From: an uncultured Clostridia bacterium
Lineage (GTDB): Bacteria; Bacillota; Clostridia; Oscillospirales; Oscillospiraceae
Assembly: GCA_945948535.1 (NCBI GenBank)
Contig: CAMFBN010000005.1
Span: 27,244-91,243, forward strand
Length of the DNA stretch: 64,000 nt
Direction: 5' to 3'
In this document: piece after piece, positions 1-8,319 of the stretch
Layout: each line of letters starts with the position of its first letter
How positions within the stretch are numbered: the stretch's first letter is position 1
The notes under the pieces: generated by a model
The model's database searches: none
Told to the model about the DNA's origin: nothing
What the model saw: the letters and a program-made list of their open reading frames with translations, nothing else
Program-made: the position numbers and the translations under genes

Positions 1-157
1 GGGTCTGTGTTGCCGGTATGGTGATGATTTTCACGATGTATTTTTTGTCTGTGTCTTCCTTGATGGCTGGGCAGCAGCTTACGCCGTCATGCTCGCTGAT
101 GGGCTGGCCCATTGTGAAGCCGTCCAGCAAGGGGGAGATCAACGTGGGTTCTGACAA
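1..157 (-). CDS. Partial protein, probably protein-kinase-like (N-terminal 52 residues)
   Basis: Only the N-terminus is in the window; the gene runs off the left edge. The start is a TTG at 155-157 on the minus strand, 8 nt after a strong AGGAGG. The protein begins MSEPTLISPLLDGF, then GQPISEHDGVSCCPAI, then KKYIVKIITIPATQT. The pattern resembles, from memory, N-termini of serine/threonine-kinase-like proteins of Oscillospirales in which a short leader precedes the ATP-binding lobe (the KYIVKI strand). No catalytic motif is inside the window, so the kinase assignment is inference. It is divergent from the zinc-ribbon gene at 299. Confidence 0.5.
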   Translation of the reverse strand, partial: MSEPTLISPLLDGFTMGQPISEHDGVSCCPAIKEDTDKKYIVKIITIPATQT

Positions 158-222
158 TGCTATCGCCTCCTCTTACCCACATATCATAATGGAAAAGGCG
201 GAAAAAAGCAATACTTTTGTTG

Positions 223-251
223 TTGTAATTCCCAGAAAAACGTGGTATAAT
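223..251 (+). promoter_or_regulatory. Sigma-A promoter for the zinc-ribbon/Ig-like membrane protein
   Basis: TTGTAA (223-228), 17-nt spacer, TATAAT (246-251) with an extended TGG just before the -10. It lies in the divergent gap and reads toward 299. Confidence 0.7.
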
Positions 252-298
252 GTCACGCAGTATTGACACAGAGTCGTTGGACAACTGGAGGCATCAGA

Positions 299-1381
299 AT
301 GAGTAAGATAATTTGTGACGTTTGCGGGACTTCTTATCCGGATACTGCGGACTGCTGTCCGATCTGCGGCTGTCCCAGGGATGCCGCGGGCAACCGGCTG
401 GGGGAGGACCTTTTGGAGCAGACAGAGGGTACAGACGCTCAGGAATATCCCAGAAAGCGCAAGGAGATTTTTGACTTTGACGAGGTGAATTCCGAATCCG
501 AAGAGGGGGAGGTTACCTATGCGGAGACGGATTACGATGAGGAGGAAGAGGACGAGGACGAGGAGGAGTCCCGGCCGAATACGCTGGTCGTGATTGTGCT
601 GACGGTTCTGATCGCCCTGCTCCTGATGGCTGCCGGCTTCATTTTCGTCCGGTACTTCCTGCCGAATATGGGCGGAAAATCTGACGCAGCCCTGCAGACG
701 ACTCAGGAAACGCAGGCAGCGGCCACGGAGACGACGGAACTGAGCATTCCCTGCCAGGAGCTGTACGTCATCAGCGGCAAGACTGTGGAACTGAATGAGG
801 AGGGGCAGATGTTCCTCCTGCACGTCAAGGCCAGCCCGGAGAACACCACCGACAAAATTCTCTTTACATCCAGCGATGAGTCTGTGGCGATGGTTACGGA
901 GGACGGCAGAATTACCGCTGTGTCGGAGGGCGAAGCGGTCATTACCATCCGCTGCGGCGTCAGCACCATGGAGTGTCCGGTAACCGTTCGGTATGTTGAG
1001 GAAACCACCGTGCCCACTACAGAAGTTCCGGAAACTATTCCTGTTCCGGCAGAGAAAGACGCCGCCGAGCCCCAGAGTGACGAGACGGAAGCGCCCGCCG
1101 ATGCCGGACAGACGGAGGCCACGGCAGCTCCCACCCAGGCTGGCCTGAAGAATGTGACGCTGAAGCTGAAGAAGACGGATATCCGTCTGGGCGTGTACTA
1201 TGAGTATAAGCTTTTGCTGGACTGCGATCTGGAGCAGAACGAGGTTCAGTGGAGCTCTGAGCATCCCTACATTGCCTCGGTCGATGAAAACGGCGTAGTC
1301 AAGGCGATCAAGTCCGGCACCACTGCCATCACCGCCACCTATGGTGATCAGAAGGTTCAGTGCATTGTTCGCTGCAACTGA
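299..1381 (+). CDS. Zinc-ribbon, single-pass membrane protein with bacterial Ig-like (Big2) repeats
   Basis: 360 aa. An N-terminal zinc ribbon (CDVCG...CCPICGCP, residues 6-30) is followed by an acidic linker rich in Asp and Glu, one membrane helix (about residues 100-125), a Thr/Ala-rich stalk, and two Big2-type repeats recognised by SSDESVAMVTEDGRITAV and SSEHPYIASVDENGVVKAI near the end. The ribbon would be cytoplasmic and the Ig-like modules outside. The start at 299 is chosen for its GGAGG 9 nt upstream; an earlier in-frame start at 263 has no ribosome site. Role unknown; the layout suggests a surface scaffold or sensor. A hairpin terminator follows. Confidence 0.85.
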   Translation: MSKIICDVCGTSYPDTADCCPICGCPRDAAGNRLGEDLLEQTEGTDAQEYPRKRKEIFDFDEVNSESEEGEVTYAETDYDEEEEDEDEEESRPNTLVVIVLTVLIALLLMAAGFIFVRYFLPNMGGKSDAALQTTQETQAAATETTELSIPCQELYVISGKTVELNEEGQMFLLHVKASPENTTDKILFTSSDESVAMVTEDGRITAVSEGEAVITIRCGVSTMECPVTVRYVEETTVPTTEVPETIPVPAEKDAAEPQSDETEAPADAGQTEATAAPTQAGLKNVTLKLKKTDIRLGVYYEYKLLLDCDLEQNEVQWSSEHPYIASVDENGVVKAIKSGTTAITATYGDQKVQCIVRCN

Positions 1382-1393
1382 AAGTGACAATTG

Positions 1394-1426
1394 GGGCTGC
1401 CGCAAAGGTTTCTTTTTCGGCAGCCC
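1394..1426 (+). terminator. Rho-independent terminator after the Ig-like protein gene
   Basis: Perfect 9-bp stem GGGCTGCCG/CGGCAGCCC (1394-1402 with 1418-1426), followed by a weak T-rich tract. Confidence 0.65.
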
Positions 1427-1469
1427 TGTTATCATTGTTTCAATTGATCGAAAATGAGGTTTTGGCGAA

Positions 1470-3062
1470 ATGAACATATCGGAAAAAGCCAATAAACGGA
1501 TTCAGCTTCTGCTTTTGGCGGCGGTGGTTTTCTGCATTCTGGCACAGCTTCTGCTGTTTGCTTACCTGAACTTCCGGGGACTGTCCCGGTACTGTAACTC
1601 GGATGTGTTTGCGGATATGCAGGTTGCCAAACGGATGTGGGAACAGAAAACGTTTTTCCCGGATGGCTGGACATTCGGCAATCAATTTTATATCGTTGCG
1701 ACCCCGGCCCTGGCAGCGCTTGCGTATGGTGTGTGTGGAAATATCAATCTGGCTATGGCTGTGGCCACGGAAGTGATGATGGCACTGGTTATTCTGTCTT
1801 TTCTGTGGCTTTTGCGTGCCGTAACGAAGGTTTTTTTGACAGCGCTGGCGGGCTGCCTGTTGTTATTGATGTGCGTAATTGCGCCATATGGTGTGTATTC
1901 CATGAACTCCCTGCTGTTTTTTACACAGGCAAGCTTTTACAGCTGCTATCTGATCACAATGTTCGTTGTGTTTGGGGATTACGCCCGGGCTTATTTATCT
2001 GATAAGCCAAGGGTGGCTGCCTGGATGGTTTCGCTTTTGCTTAGTTTTGCCACAGGAATGCACAGCCTTCGGCAGACAGCCGTTATGATTTTACCGATTG
2101 CCGCATATGAGCTGTTTTATGGATTGCGCAACCTGCTTCAGCGCAGAACATTCTGGCAGAAGCGGGACGTTTCCAGAATCATTCGCGTTGCCAGTTATGC
2201 TGTTGTAAATCTTTCGGGTGTGGCAACGGTCAAACTGATGAACGTTTCATCGTCACCCATTTACGGGAATACGCAGATGAGCGCTGTGGAGAATTTTGGG
2301 GATAAACTCGCTGCGGTTGTCGGTGCCGCTGAGGAGATAACCAGCTTGGATTATTTGCTCGCGGGGGATTATTCCAGATTCCTGGCGATTGTGATTGCAG
2401 TACCAATCGTTCTCGCTGTCGCGGCGGCGCTCCTGTGGATTGCGCGGATCAAACGGCAGGAAGATGCGCTGGAATTGTGCTGGATTCTGTGCTTGATTGG
2501 AATCGCGGGTGTTTTCCTGTCGTCGATACTGATGGACATCACGCTCCGTGGAATTTATGTTTTCATGTGGTTTCCGCTTGTGGCTTTTTCCGGGTTGATG
2601 GTTTTGAGAAAAATTCCAAGCATTCCGGGATATGCCGCAGTGGCGGCTGTCTGCCTGCTCAGCCTGGGGAGCCTGTTATACTGCTACGGGCCTTACGTTT
2701 CTGAAGTCTCTGAGGCAGAGGAGACCGATGCCCAACGTATGAGCCAATGGGCAGTCAGCCAGGGATATGCTTTTGTATATGGTGACTATTGGGGAACTGC
2801 ACCGCAGATTGCAGTCTGGTCGGAGGGAAAACTGGATGCGGGCTGCTGGCACGGTTCAGAGAATGTGTTCCAGATCGAAGCTGCCAATACCCCGCAGGAT
2901 ATTTATACTGATGCGGATAACGAGCGTGCCATATACGTTTTTACTGCCGAAGATGAGGCGCAGGGATTGCAAAAGGCGTTGGAGCGCGGAGTAGCGCTGA
3001 CCGAATCCGCACAATTCGGAAAATTCCATGCTTACACTTCTCCAATTCAGCTAATGTATTGA
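1470..3062 (+). CDS. Large multi-pass membrane protein, unknown function (GT-C-like topology)
   Basis: 530 aa with roughly ten to eleven hydrophobic helices between residues 10 and 420 and a soluble C-terminal tail of about 110 residues. A short loop after the first helix holds acidic residues (CNSDVFADMQ), as in GT-C glycosyltransferases and related membrane mannosyl/glucosyl transferases. No family signature is strong enough for a firm name. It has lower GC than its neighbours. Another multi-pass protein with a soluble tail occurs at 37958, so the strain may carry several cell-envelope sugar-transfer proteins. The start has a plausible GAGG upstream, and a stable hairpin lies downstream. 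Confidence 0.75.
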   Translation: MNISEKANKRIQLLLLAAVVFCILAQLLLFAYLNFRGLSRYCNSDVFADMQVAKRMWEQKTFFPDGWTFGNQFYIVATPALAALAYGVCGNINLAMAVATEVMMALVILSFLWLLRAVTKVFLTALAGCLLLLMCVIAPYGVYSMNSLLFFTQASFYSCYLITMFVVFGDYARAYLSDKPRVAAWMVSLLLSFATGMHSLRQTAVMILPIAAYELFYGLRNLLQRRTFWQKRDVSRIIRVASYAVVNLSGVATVKLMNVSSSPIYGNTQMSAVENFGDKLAAVVGAAEEITSLDYLLAGDYSRFLAIVIAVPIVLAVAAALLWIARIKRQEDALELCWILCLIGIAGVFLSSILMDITLRGIYVFMWFPLVAFSGLMVLRKIPSIPGYAAVAAVCLLSLGSLLYCYGPYVSEVSEAEETDAQRMSQWAVSQGYAFVYGDYWGTAPQIAVWSEGKLDAGCWHGSENVFQIEAANTPQDIYTDADNERAIYVFTAEDEAQGLQKALERGVALTESAQFGKFHAYTSPIQLMY

Positions 3063-3076
3063 AAGGCAGAATATGA

Positions 3077-3109
3077 CAAATCGGTCAGCCTGACAGGTTG
3101 ACCGATTTG
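3077..3109. terminator. Convergent (possibly bidirectional) terminator hairpin
   Basis: Perfect 11-bp stem CAAATCGGTCA/TGACCGATTTG (3077-3087 with 3099-3109) between the convergent genes ending at 3062 and 3140. T-tracts are poor. Confidence 0.55.
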
Positions 3110-3139
3110 CTGTGCTGCCTGACTGCGGACGTATTCGAC

Positions 3140-3343
3140 CTACTCGCCCTCCACCATGTCTTTCCTGCGGAACAGGAAGGAGATGCACCACAGCCCCGCC
3201 AGACCGACGATGGTATACACCAGGCGGCTGAACAGAGAACCCGCTCCGCCAAACAGCCACGCCACCAGATCAAACTGAAAAATACCTACCAGACCCCAGT
3301 TGAGGCAGCCGATAATGGACAGGATCAGCGCGATGGTATCCAT
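3140..3343 (-). CDS. DUF378 family small membrane protein
   Basis: 67 aa with two membrane helices. The N-terminus MDTIALILSIIGCLNWGLVG followed by FDLVAWLFG and a second helix is the hallmark of DUF378 proteins (conserved LNWGLVG and a phenylalanine-rich turn). The start at 3343 is set by AGGGAGG 7 nt upstream. Function unknown in the family. Transcribed convergently with the preceding membrane protein. Confidence 0.85.
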   Translation of the reverse strand: MDTIALILSIIGCLNWGLVGIFQFDLVAWLFGGAGSLFSRLVYTIVGLAGLWCISFLFRRKDMVEGE

Positions 3344-3413
3344 GAAATAACCTCCCTTTCTCATGCGGATATGGATAGGGTGCGCAGAATCTGTAATTTT
3401 ATCAGAATACAGA

Positions 3414-3442
3414 TTGAAATATCAGGGCTTTTCCGTTATAAT
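3414..3442 (+). promoter_or_regulatory. Sigma-A promoter of ispE
   Basis: TTGAAA (3414-3419), 17-nt spacer, TATAAT (3437-3442), 33 nt before the ispE start. Confidence 0.85.
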
Positions 3443-3474
3443 GACAGCAATCACATAACAGAAAGGAAACGCGT

Positions 3475-4332
3475 ATGACGACACTTTATGAAGGCGCCTT
3501 TGCCAAGCTGAACCTGACACTGGATGTGCTGGGCAAGCGGGAGGACGGCTATCACGATCTGCAAAGCGTGATGCAGGGCATCTCCATCCGGGACGATATT
3601 GAAATTGACATCGGCACCGGAAAGCCCTGGAAGCTGCTGTGCACGGCGGAGGACATTCCAACGGACGAGACAAATCTTGCATGGAAAGCCGCGAAGGTCT
3701 ACTGCGATACCCTGCATAAGGACCCTGAGGGCCTGGAAATTCGGATCAACAAACGAATTCCCTCCGGTGCGGGCCTTGGCGGTGGCAGCGCGGACGCCGC
3801 GGCTGTGCTGCGGGCGCTGAACCGGCATTACGGCGAACCGCTGTCCGTCATGGCTCTGGCGGAGCTGGGCGCGGAGGTTGGAAGCGATGTCCCGTTCTGT
3901 GTTCTGTGCGGTACTGCCATGGTGGAGGGCAGAGGAGAGCGCCTGCGGAAGCTGCCGGATATTCCGGACTGTGTATTTGTGGTCTGTAAGCCGGACTTCT
4001 CCGTATCCACGCCGGAGCTTTACAGGAAAATCGACACCGTGGCGATTGCCGACCGACCTGACAACCGGGCCATGGAAACGGCGCTGCTTGCCGGGGATCT
4101 GGGCAAGGTGGCGGAGAATATCTGCAATGTCTTTGACCCGGTGGTGACCTCGGAGCATCTGGAGCTGAACTACATCAAGTCCATTTTCCACAGCTACGGT
4201 GCGCTGGCCCAGCAGATGACCGGTTCCGGTTCGGCGGTATTTGCCATCATGGAAAACTTTGAATATGCTGCAGTGGCTTGCAATATGCTGAAAGACAACT
4301 ATCCCCAGGTTTTTATTGCCAAACCCGTATAA
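3475..4332 (+). CDS. ispE: 4-diphosphocytidyl-2-C-methyl-D-erythritol kinase IspE
   Basis: 285 aa, normal length. Phosphorylates CDP-methylerythritol in the MEP isoprenoid pathway using ATP. It belongs to the GHMP kinase superfamily: N-terminal AKLNLTLDVLGKREDGYH, the glycine-rich ATP loop PSGAGLGGGSADAA (about residues 95-110), and a C-terminal TGSGSAVFA motif. GAAAGGA precedes the ATG. It is a single-gene unit with its own promoter and a strong terminator that also overlaps the spoIIR control region. Confidence 0.95.
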   Translation: MTTLYEGAFAKLNLTLDVLGKREDGYHDLQSVMQGISIRDDIEIDIGTGKPWKLLCTAEDIPTDETNLAWKAAKVYCDTLHKDPEGLEIRINKRIPSGAGLGGGSADAAAVLRALNRHYGEPLSVMALAELGAEVGSDVPFCVLCGTAMVEGRGERLRKLPDIPDCVFVVCKPDFSVSTPELYRKIDTVAIADRPDNRAMETALLAGDLGKVAENICNVFDPVVTSEHLELNYIKSIFHSYGALAQQMTGSGSAVFAIMENFEYAAVACNMLKDNYPQVFIAKPV

Positions 4333-4356
4333 TTTTGACTCTTGCCGTCCATACTG
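4327..4356 (+). promoter_or_regulatory. Forespore (sigma-F-type) promoter for spoIIR, inside the ispE terminator
   Basis: GTATA (4327-4331) overlaps the ispE stop codon. After 18 nt comes CATACTG (4350-4356). This fits the Bacillus sigma-F/sigma-G pattern G(H)ATR-N18-CATWHTA at 6 of 7 -10 positions. Predicted initiation near 4362 lies after the left arm of the hairpin, so spoIIR mRNA would not fold the terminator. spoIIR is a known sigma-F target in Bacillus. Confidence 0.6.
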
Positions 4357-4385
4357 GAGGTATTTCAGTATGGACGGTGTTTTTT
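4345..4385 (+). terminator. Strong Rho-independent terminator of ispE
   Basis: Perfect 12-bp stem CCGTCCATACTG/CAGTATGGACGG (4345-4356 with 4366-4377) followed by TGTTTTTT. The spoIIR start codon at 4386 directly abuts the T-tract. Confidence 0.85.
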
Positions 4386-5000
4386 ATGGGAAAGAGAGGA
4401 ACGTGCCTCGCCATCTGCCTGCTGCTGGCGGTATCGGTCTGGACCTGGGGCCTGCTGCGGGATCGGCAATATCTGAATCAGGAGCTGATCCGGCTGCACG
4501 TCGTTGCCAACTCGGACAGTGAACAGGACCAGAACATAAAGCTTCAGGTTCGGGACGCCATTGTTGCAAGCCTTTCCGAAGGGATGGCGGATATTGGGGA
4601 TGTGCAGGCGGCAAAGGATTACCTGCAGGAGAACCTGTCGAAAATTGAGACTGTTGCAAATAAGACGCTGGAAGCCGCAGGGGTGGACAGCCGGGCGGTG
4701 GTTACATTGTGCAAGGAAGCGTTTGACATCCGTAAATACGACACGTTTACGCTCCCGGCCGGGGTTTATGAGTCACTGCGTGTTGTAATCGGGGAGGGAG
4801 CGGGTAAGAACTGGTGGTGCGTGGCCTTCCCAACCCTGTGCATGAGCGCAACGTCGGAGGAATTTGAAGCAGCGGCCCAGACTGCGGGGATGGATGATAC
4901 CCTGTCGGAAACCCTGTCCGGCGAGCCGGATTATCAGCTCCGGTTCTACCTGCTGGACGTGCTGGGCCGGGCAGAAAATTTCTGCTTCCGCAAAAAATGA
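4386..5000 (+). CDS. spoIIR: Stage II sporulation protein R (SpoIIR)
   Basis: 204 aa. SpoIIR is made in the forespore and secreted into the intermembrane space, where it triggers SpoIIGA to process pro-sigma-E. Visible are an N-terminal signal/membrane helix (residues 6-24) and the family core LIRLHVVANSDSEQDQNIKLQVRDA, an Asp/Ser/Gln-rich helix. The YESLRVVIGEGAGKNWWCVAFPTLC segment near residue 130 is diagnostic. The ATG at 4386 follows a terminator T-tract; ribosome-site match is only a GGTG, which may reflect a short sigma-F leader. It lies between ispE and addB with no other sporulation gene adjacent. Confidence 0.92.
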   Translation: MGKRGTCLAICLLLAVSVWTWGLLRDRQYLNQELIRLHVVANSDSEQDQNIKLQVRDAIVASLSEGMADIGDVQAAKDYLQENLSKIETVANKTLEAAGVDSRAVVTLCKEAFDIRKYDTFTLPAGVYESLRVVIGEGAGKNWWCVAFPTLCMSATSEEFEAAAQTAGMDDTLSETLSGEPDYQLRFYLLDVLGRAENFCFRKK

Positions 5001-5028
5001 TATCCTATATTTTGGACAGATTCTGTGG

Positions 5029-5034
5029 TATAAT
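5029..5034 (+). promoter_or_regulatory. Extended -10 element before addB
   Basis: TATAAT at 5029-5034 preceded by TGG. No convincing -35 sits at 16-18 nt. It is 28 nt before the addB start. Confidence 0.45.
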
Positions 5035-5061
5035 GCAAAAAAACAGAGAGAAGGCGAGACT

Positions 5062-8000
5062 ATGGTGCATTTGCTGCTGGGGCGGGACTGGACCGCCAAT
5101 TCGGATGAGGTGCTCAGAAGAATAGCCCGTGACGTAAAGGAACGGAAGGGAAACAGAATTCTCATGGTTCCCGAGCTCATCAGCCATGAGACAGAGCGGC
5201 GGCTGTGCGCATTTGCCGGGGATACTGCCAGCCGTTACGCGGAGGTACTGTCCTTTACCCGGCTGGCGCGGCGGGTTTCCGACACTATGGGCAGTGCGGC
5301 GGCAGAATGCCTGGATAACGGCGGACGGGTGGTTGCCATGGCGGCGGCTGCCAGACAGCTCAGCAGCCGCCTGAAAGCCTATGCCGCCGTGGAAACAAAG
5401 CCGGAGTTTCTGTCGGGACTCATTGATGCGGTGGACGAGTTCAAGCGCTGCTGCATTACCCCTCAGGACCTGATGGACGCCTCCCGGCAGACAGAGGGAA
5501 GTCTTGCACAGAAGCTGGAGGAGCTGTCGCTGCTGATGGACGGCTACGACGGCCTGTGCCGGCGGGGAAAACGGGACCCCAGAGATCAGATGACCTGGCT
5601 GCTGGAGCAGCTGGAGGACGGCACCTTTGCCCAGGAGCACGTGTTTTACATAGACGGTTTTCCGGATTTTACCCGGCAGAATCTGGCGATTCTTGACTAC
5701 CTCATGCAGACCGCCCCGGAGGTCACCATCAGCATAAACTGCGACAGCCTGAAATCCGGCCTGCTGGCCTTTGAAAAGGCGGGGGACACCGCCGGGGAGC
5801 TTTACCGGCTGGCAAGCCATGCCGGGGTGGAGATTCAAATGGAAGTGATTCCCCCCCATGAGCTGCCTTTGAATTCTGTTCGGGAAAGCCTGTTTCAGGG
5901 AACCATCCGAACCGGCGAGCTTCCGGATATCCTGCAAACGGTGCGGGCGCAGTCGCCCTGGCAGGAGTGTATGTATGCCGCCCAACGGGTCAGGCAGCTG
6001 GTGGAAGAAGGCTGCCGCTACCGGGATATTACGGTGGTCTGCACAGATCTGCCCGCCTACCAGCCGCTGATGGATCTGGTATTTCACCGGTTCCATATTC
6101 CGCTCTACCGCTCCGGCACGGAGGAAATCCTGCAAAACAGCGTCATCAATACAGTTTTGTCGGCGCTGGATGCCGCTATCGGCGGCTTTGACCAGCGGGA
6201 GACGCTGCAGTATCTGCGTTCGGCCCTGTCGCCGGTGAATTCTGACACCTGCGATCAGTTGGAAAATTACGCGGTAATCTGGGGCATCCGCGGCAGCAAA
6301 TGGACGCAGAGCTGGACCGGTCATCCCGAGGGCCTCAGCGGGCAATGGGATGATGATGCCCGGCAGACGCTGACGTGGCTGAATGAGGTACGGTATCAGG
6401 TGATTACACCGTTGCAGCGCCTGCAAAGCGGTTTCCGGGACGCGAAGAATCTGCGCAGTCAGGTACTTGCGCTGACGGCGTTTCTGGAGGACATCCGGCT
6501 TCAGCAACAGCTGACCCAAATGGCACAGGAGCTGGATGAAACCGGTTCGCCGAGAGAAGCGCAGATATTAAACCAACTGTGGGAAATCCTCTTGTCCGCA
6601 TTGGAGCAGATGTACGCGGTGCTCGGCGATACCGTCTGGGAGCCGGAGCATTTTTCCAGACTGTTCCGGCTGCTGCTGAGCCAGTACGATGTGGGAACCA
6701 TCCCGCCGGTGCTGGATGCCGTGCAGATGGGTACGGTCAGCGCCATGCGCTGCCACCGGCAGAAGCACCTGATTGTTCTGGGCGTGGAGGAAGGCAAGCT
6801 GCCGGGCTACAGCGGCTCTGCCGGCGTGCTGACGGATCAGGAGCGGGTCATCCTGCGACAGCTGGGCGTTCCCCTGACCGGCGGCTCCGTGGAGGGCATT
6901 CAGGCGGAATTCGCGGAAATTTACGGCGTATTCTGCGGGGCAGAGGAGACAATCGCGGTGTGCTGTTCCGGCGACCAGCCGTCCTTCCTCTTCCGAAGGC
7001 TGTCCCAAATGGCAGGAAGGGAGGAACAGGCGGAAATGCTTCAGGGCTACGCTCAGGCGGATGCCTATGAAGCCGGGGCCTGTCTTGCCCGGTGGAGCGC
7101 GAACAAAATAGCGAAAAAACTGGATGTTCTTCCGGGCTATGAAGATACCGTCGCAAAAAGGGACTATTGTCTGGGTGAGGTTCAGCGAAAATCTGTGCAG
7201 GCCCTCTATGGCAGTACGCTCAATTTGTCCGCCTCCCAGATCGACCGGCAGGCAGAGTGCCGCCTGTCCTATTTCCTGAAATACGGCCTGCGGGCGAAGG
7301 AGCGGAAGGAAGCGGCTATCGATCCGGCAGAATTCGGAACCTATGTCCATGCGGTGCTGGAAAACACTGCCAGGTGCATCCGGGACATGGGGGGCTTCCA
7401 CAAGGTCACGCTGGAGCAGACGATGGAGATAGCCCACCGTTTCAGTCAGGAGTATGCCGCCGAACGGTTCAGCCAGCTGGACAGCCAGCGCATGGTCTAC
7501 CTGTTCCGGCGCAACGTGCAGGAGCTGGACATGGTGGTGCGGGAGCTGTGGCAGGAGTTGAAGGATTCCGGTTTTGAACCGGTGGAATTTGAGCTTGGCT
7601 TCGGCAGCGGAGAAGCGCTGCCGCCCATTGCCATTCCCAACCACGCCATGAACGCGGTGCTTCGTGGATTTGTGGACCGGGTGGATGTATGGGATAACGG
7701 TGCTTCCCGGTACTTCCGGGTGGTGGATTATAAGACCGGAAAGAAGGATTTCGACTACTGCGACGTTTATAACGGGGTAGGACTGCAAATGCTGCTGTAC
7801 CTGTTTGCCCTTGGAGAAAATGGGGAAGACCTGCTGGGCGAGCATCCGATTCCGGCAGGCGTGCAGTATTTTCCGGCCCGGGCGCCCTATCTGAGTGTGG
7901 AAGGAAAGCTGGACGCGGAAGCGGTGCAGAAGGAACGGACTGCCCAGTGGAAACGAAAGGGACTGCTGCTGAACGATGAGGCCGTCCTGCAAGCCATGGA

Positions 8001-8319
8001 GCCGGGGGACAACCCCTGCCGGAGCTACACCCGGAAAAAGGATGGCACCATCTCAGGAGATCTGGCAGACAGAGAACAGCTGAAAAAACTGAAGGAATTT
8101 GTATTCCGTGTTCTGTCCGGCATGGTGGAGGACATCGCCTCCGGCAATGTGGAGCCGAATCCCTACACCCGGGGCACAAGCCACAACGCCTGCGCCTTCT
8201 GCCCCTATGGCGCAATCTGCCATGAAGCGGAGGTCGCGGGACGGCGCAGCTATAAGGCGATGAGCGCCCAGCGGTTCTGGGAGGAAATCGAAAAGGAGGG
8301 GAAAACCCATGGCAGATAA
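5062..8319 (+). CDS. addB: ATP-dependent helicase/nuclease subunit B (AddB)
   Basis: 1085 aa. Partner of AddA in the RecBCD-like double-strand-break resection complex. The C-terminal RecB-family nuclease is clear: VVDYKTGKKDF and GLQMLLYL. Cysteines for the iron-sulfur staple are visible (AECRLSYFL upstream, and CAFCPYGAIC at the end). The N-terminal region begins LLGRDWTANSDEVL where other AddB proteins carry a Walker A GxxGxGKT, so the ATP-binding lysine appears lost and the subunit is probably helicase-inactive, as in several Firmicutes AddB/RexB. The start at 5062 has GAGAAGG upstream. It overlaps addA by 11 nt. Confidence 0.95.
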   Translation: MVHLLLGRDWTANSDEVLRRIARDVKERKGNRILMVPELISHETERRLCAFAGDTASRYAEVLSFTRLARRVSDTMGSAAAECLDNGGRVVAMAAAARQLSSRLKAYAAVETKPEFLSGLIDAVDEFKRCCITPQDLMDASRQTEGSLAQKLEELSLLMDGYDGLCRRGKRDPRDQMTWLLEQLEDGTFAQEHVFYIDGFPDFTRQNLAILDYLMQTAPEVTISINCDSLKSGLLAFEKAGDTAGELYRLASHAGVEIQMEVIPPHELPLNSVRESLFQGTIRTGELPDILQTVRAQSPWQECMYAAQRVRQLVEEGCRYRDITVVCTDLPAYQPLMDLVFHRFHIPLYRSGTEEILQNSVINTVLSALDAAIGGFDQRETLQYLRSALSPVNSDTCDQLENYAVIWGIRGSKWTQSWTGHPEGLSGQWDDDARQTLTWLNEVRYQVITPLQRLQSGFRDAKNLRSQVLALTAFLEDIRLQQQLTQMAQELDETGSPREAQILNQLWEILLSALEQMYAVLGDTVWEPEHFSRLFRLLLSQYDVGTIPPVLDAVQMGTVSAMRCHRQKHLIVLGVEEGKLPGYSGSAGVLTDQERVILRQLGVPLTGGSVEGIQAEFAEIYGVFCGAEETIAVCCSGDQPSFLFRRLSQMAGREEQAEMLQGYAQADAYEAGACLARWSANKIAKKLDVLPGYEDTVAKRDYCLGEVQRKSVQALYGSTLNLSASQIDRQAECRLSYFLKYGLRAKERKEAAIDPAEFGTYVHAVLENTARCIRDMGGFHKVTLEQTMEIAHRFSQEYAAERFSQLDSQRMVYLFRRNVQELDMVVRELWQELKDSGFEPVEFELGFGSGEALPPIAIPNHAMNAVLRGFVDRVDVWDNGASRYFRVVDYKTGKKDFDYCDVYNGVGLQMLLYLFALGENGEDLLGEHPIPAGVQYFPARAPYLSVEGKLDAEAVQKERTAQWKRKGLLLNDEAVLQAMEPGDNPCRSYTRKKDGTISGDLADREQLKKLKEFVFRVLSGMVEDIASGNVEPNPYTRGTSHNACAFCPYGAICHEAEVAGRRSYKAMSAQRFWEEIEKEGKTHGR

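Noticed and set aside
173..1492. Long minus-strand ORF (439 codons) opposite the zinc-ribbon/Ig-like gene
   Set aside because: Shadow of a strongly supported plus-strand gene; no ribosome site or recognisable domain, Arg/Leu-rich composition typical of antisense frames.
3098..3478. 126-codon plus-strand ORF between the membrane protein and ispE
   Set aside because: Antisense to the DUF378 gene, which has a ribosome site and family match; runs through the ispE promoter.
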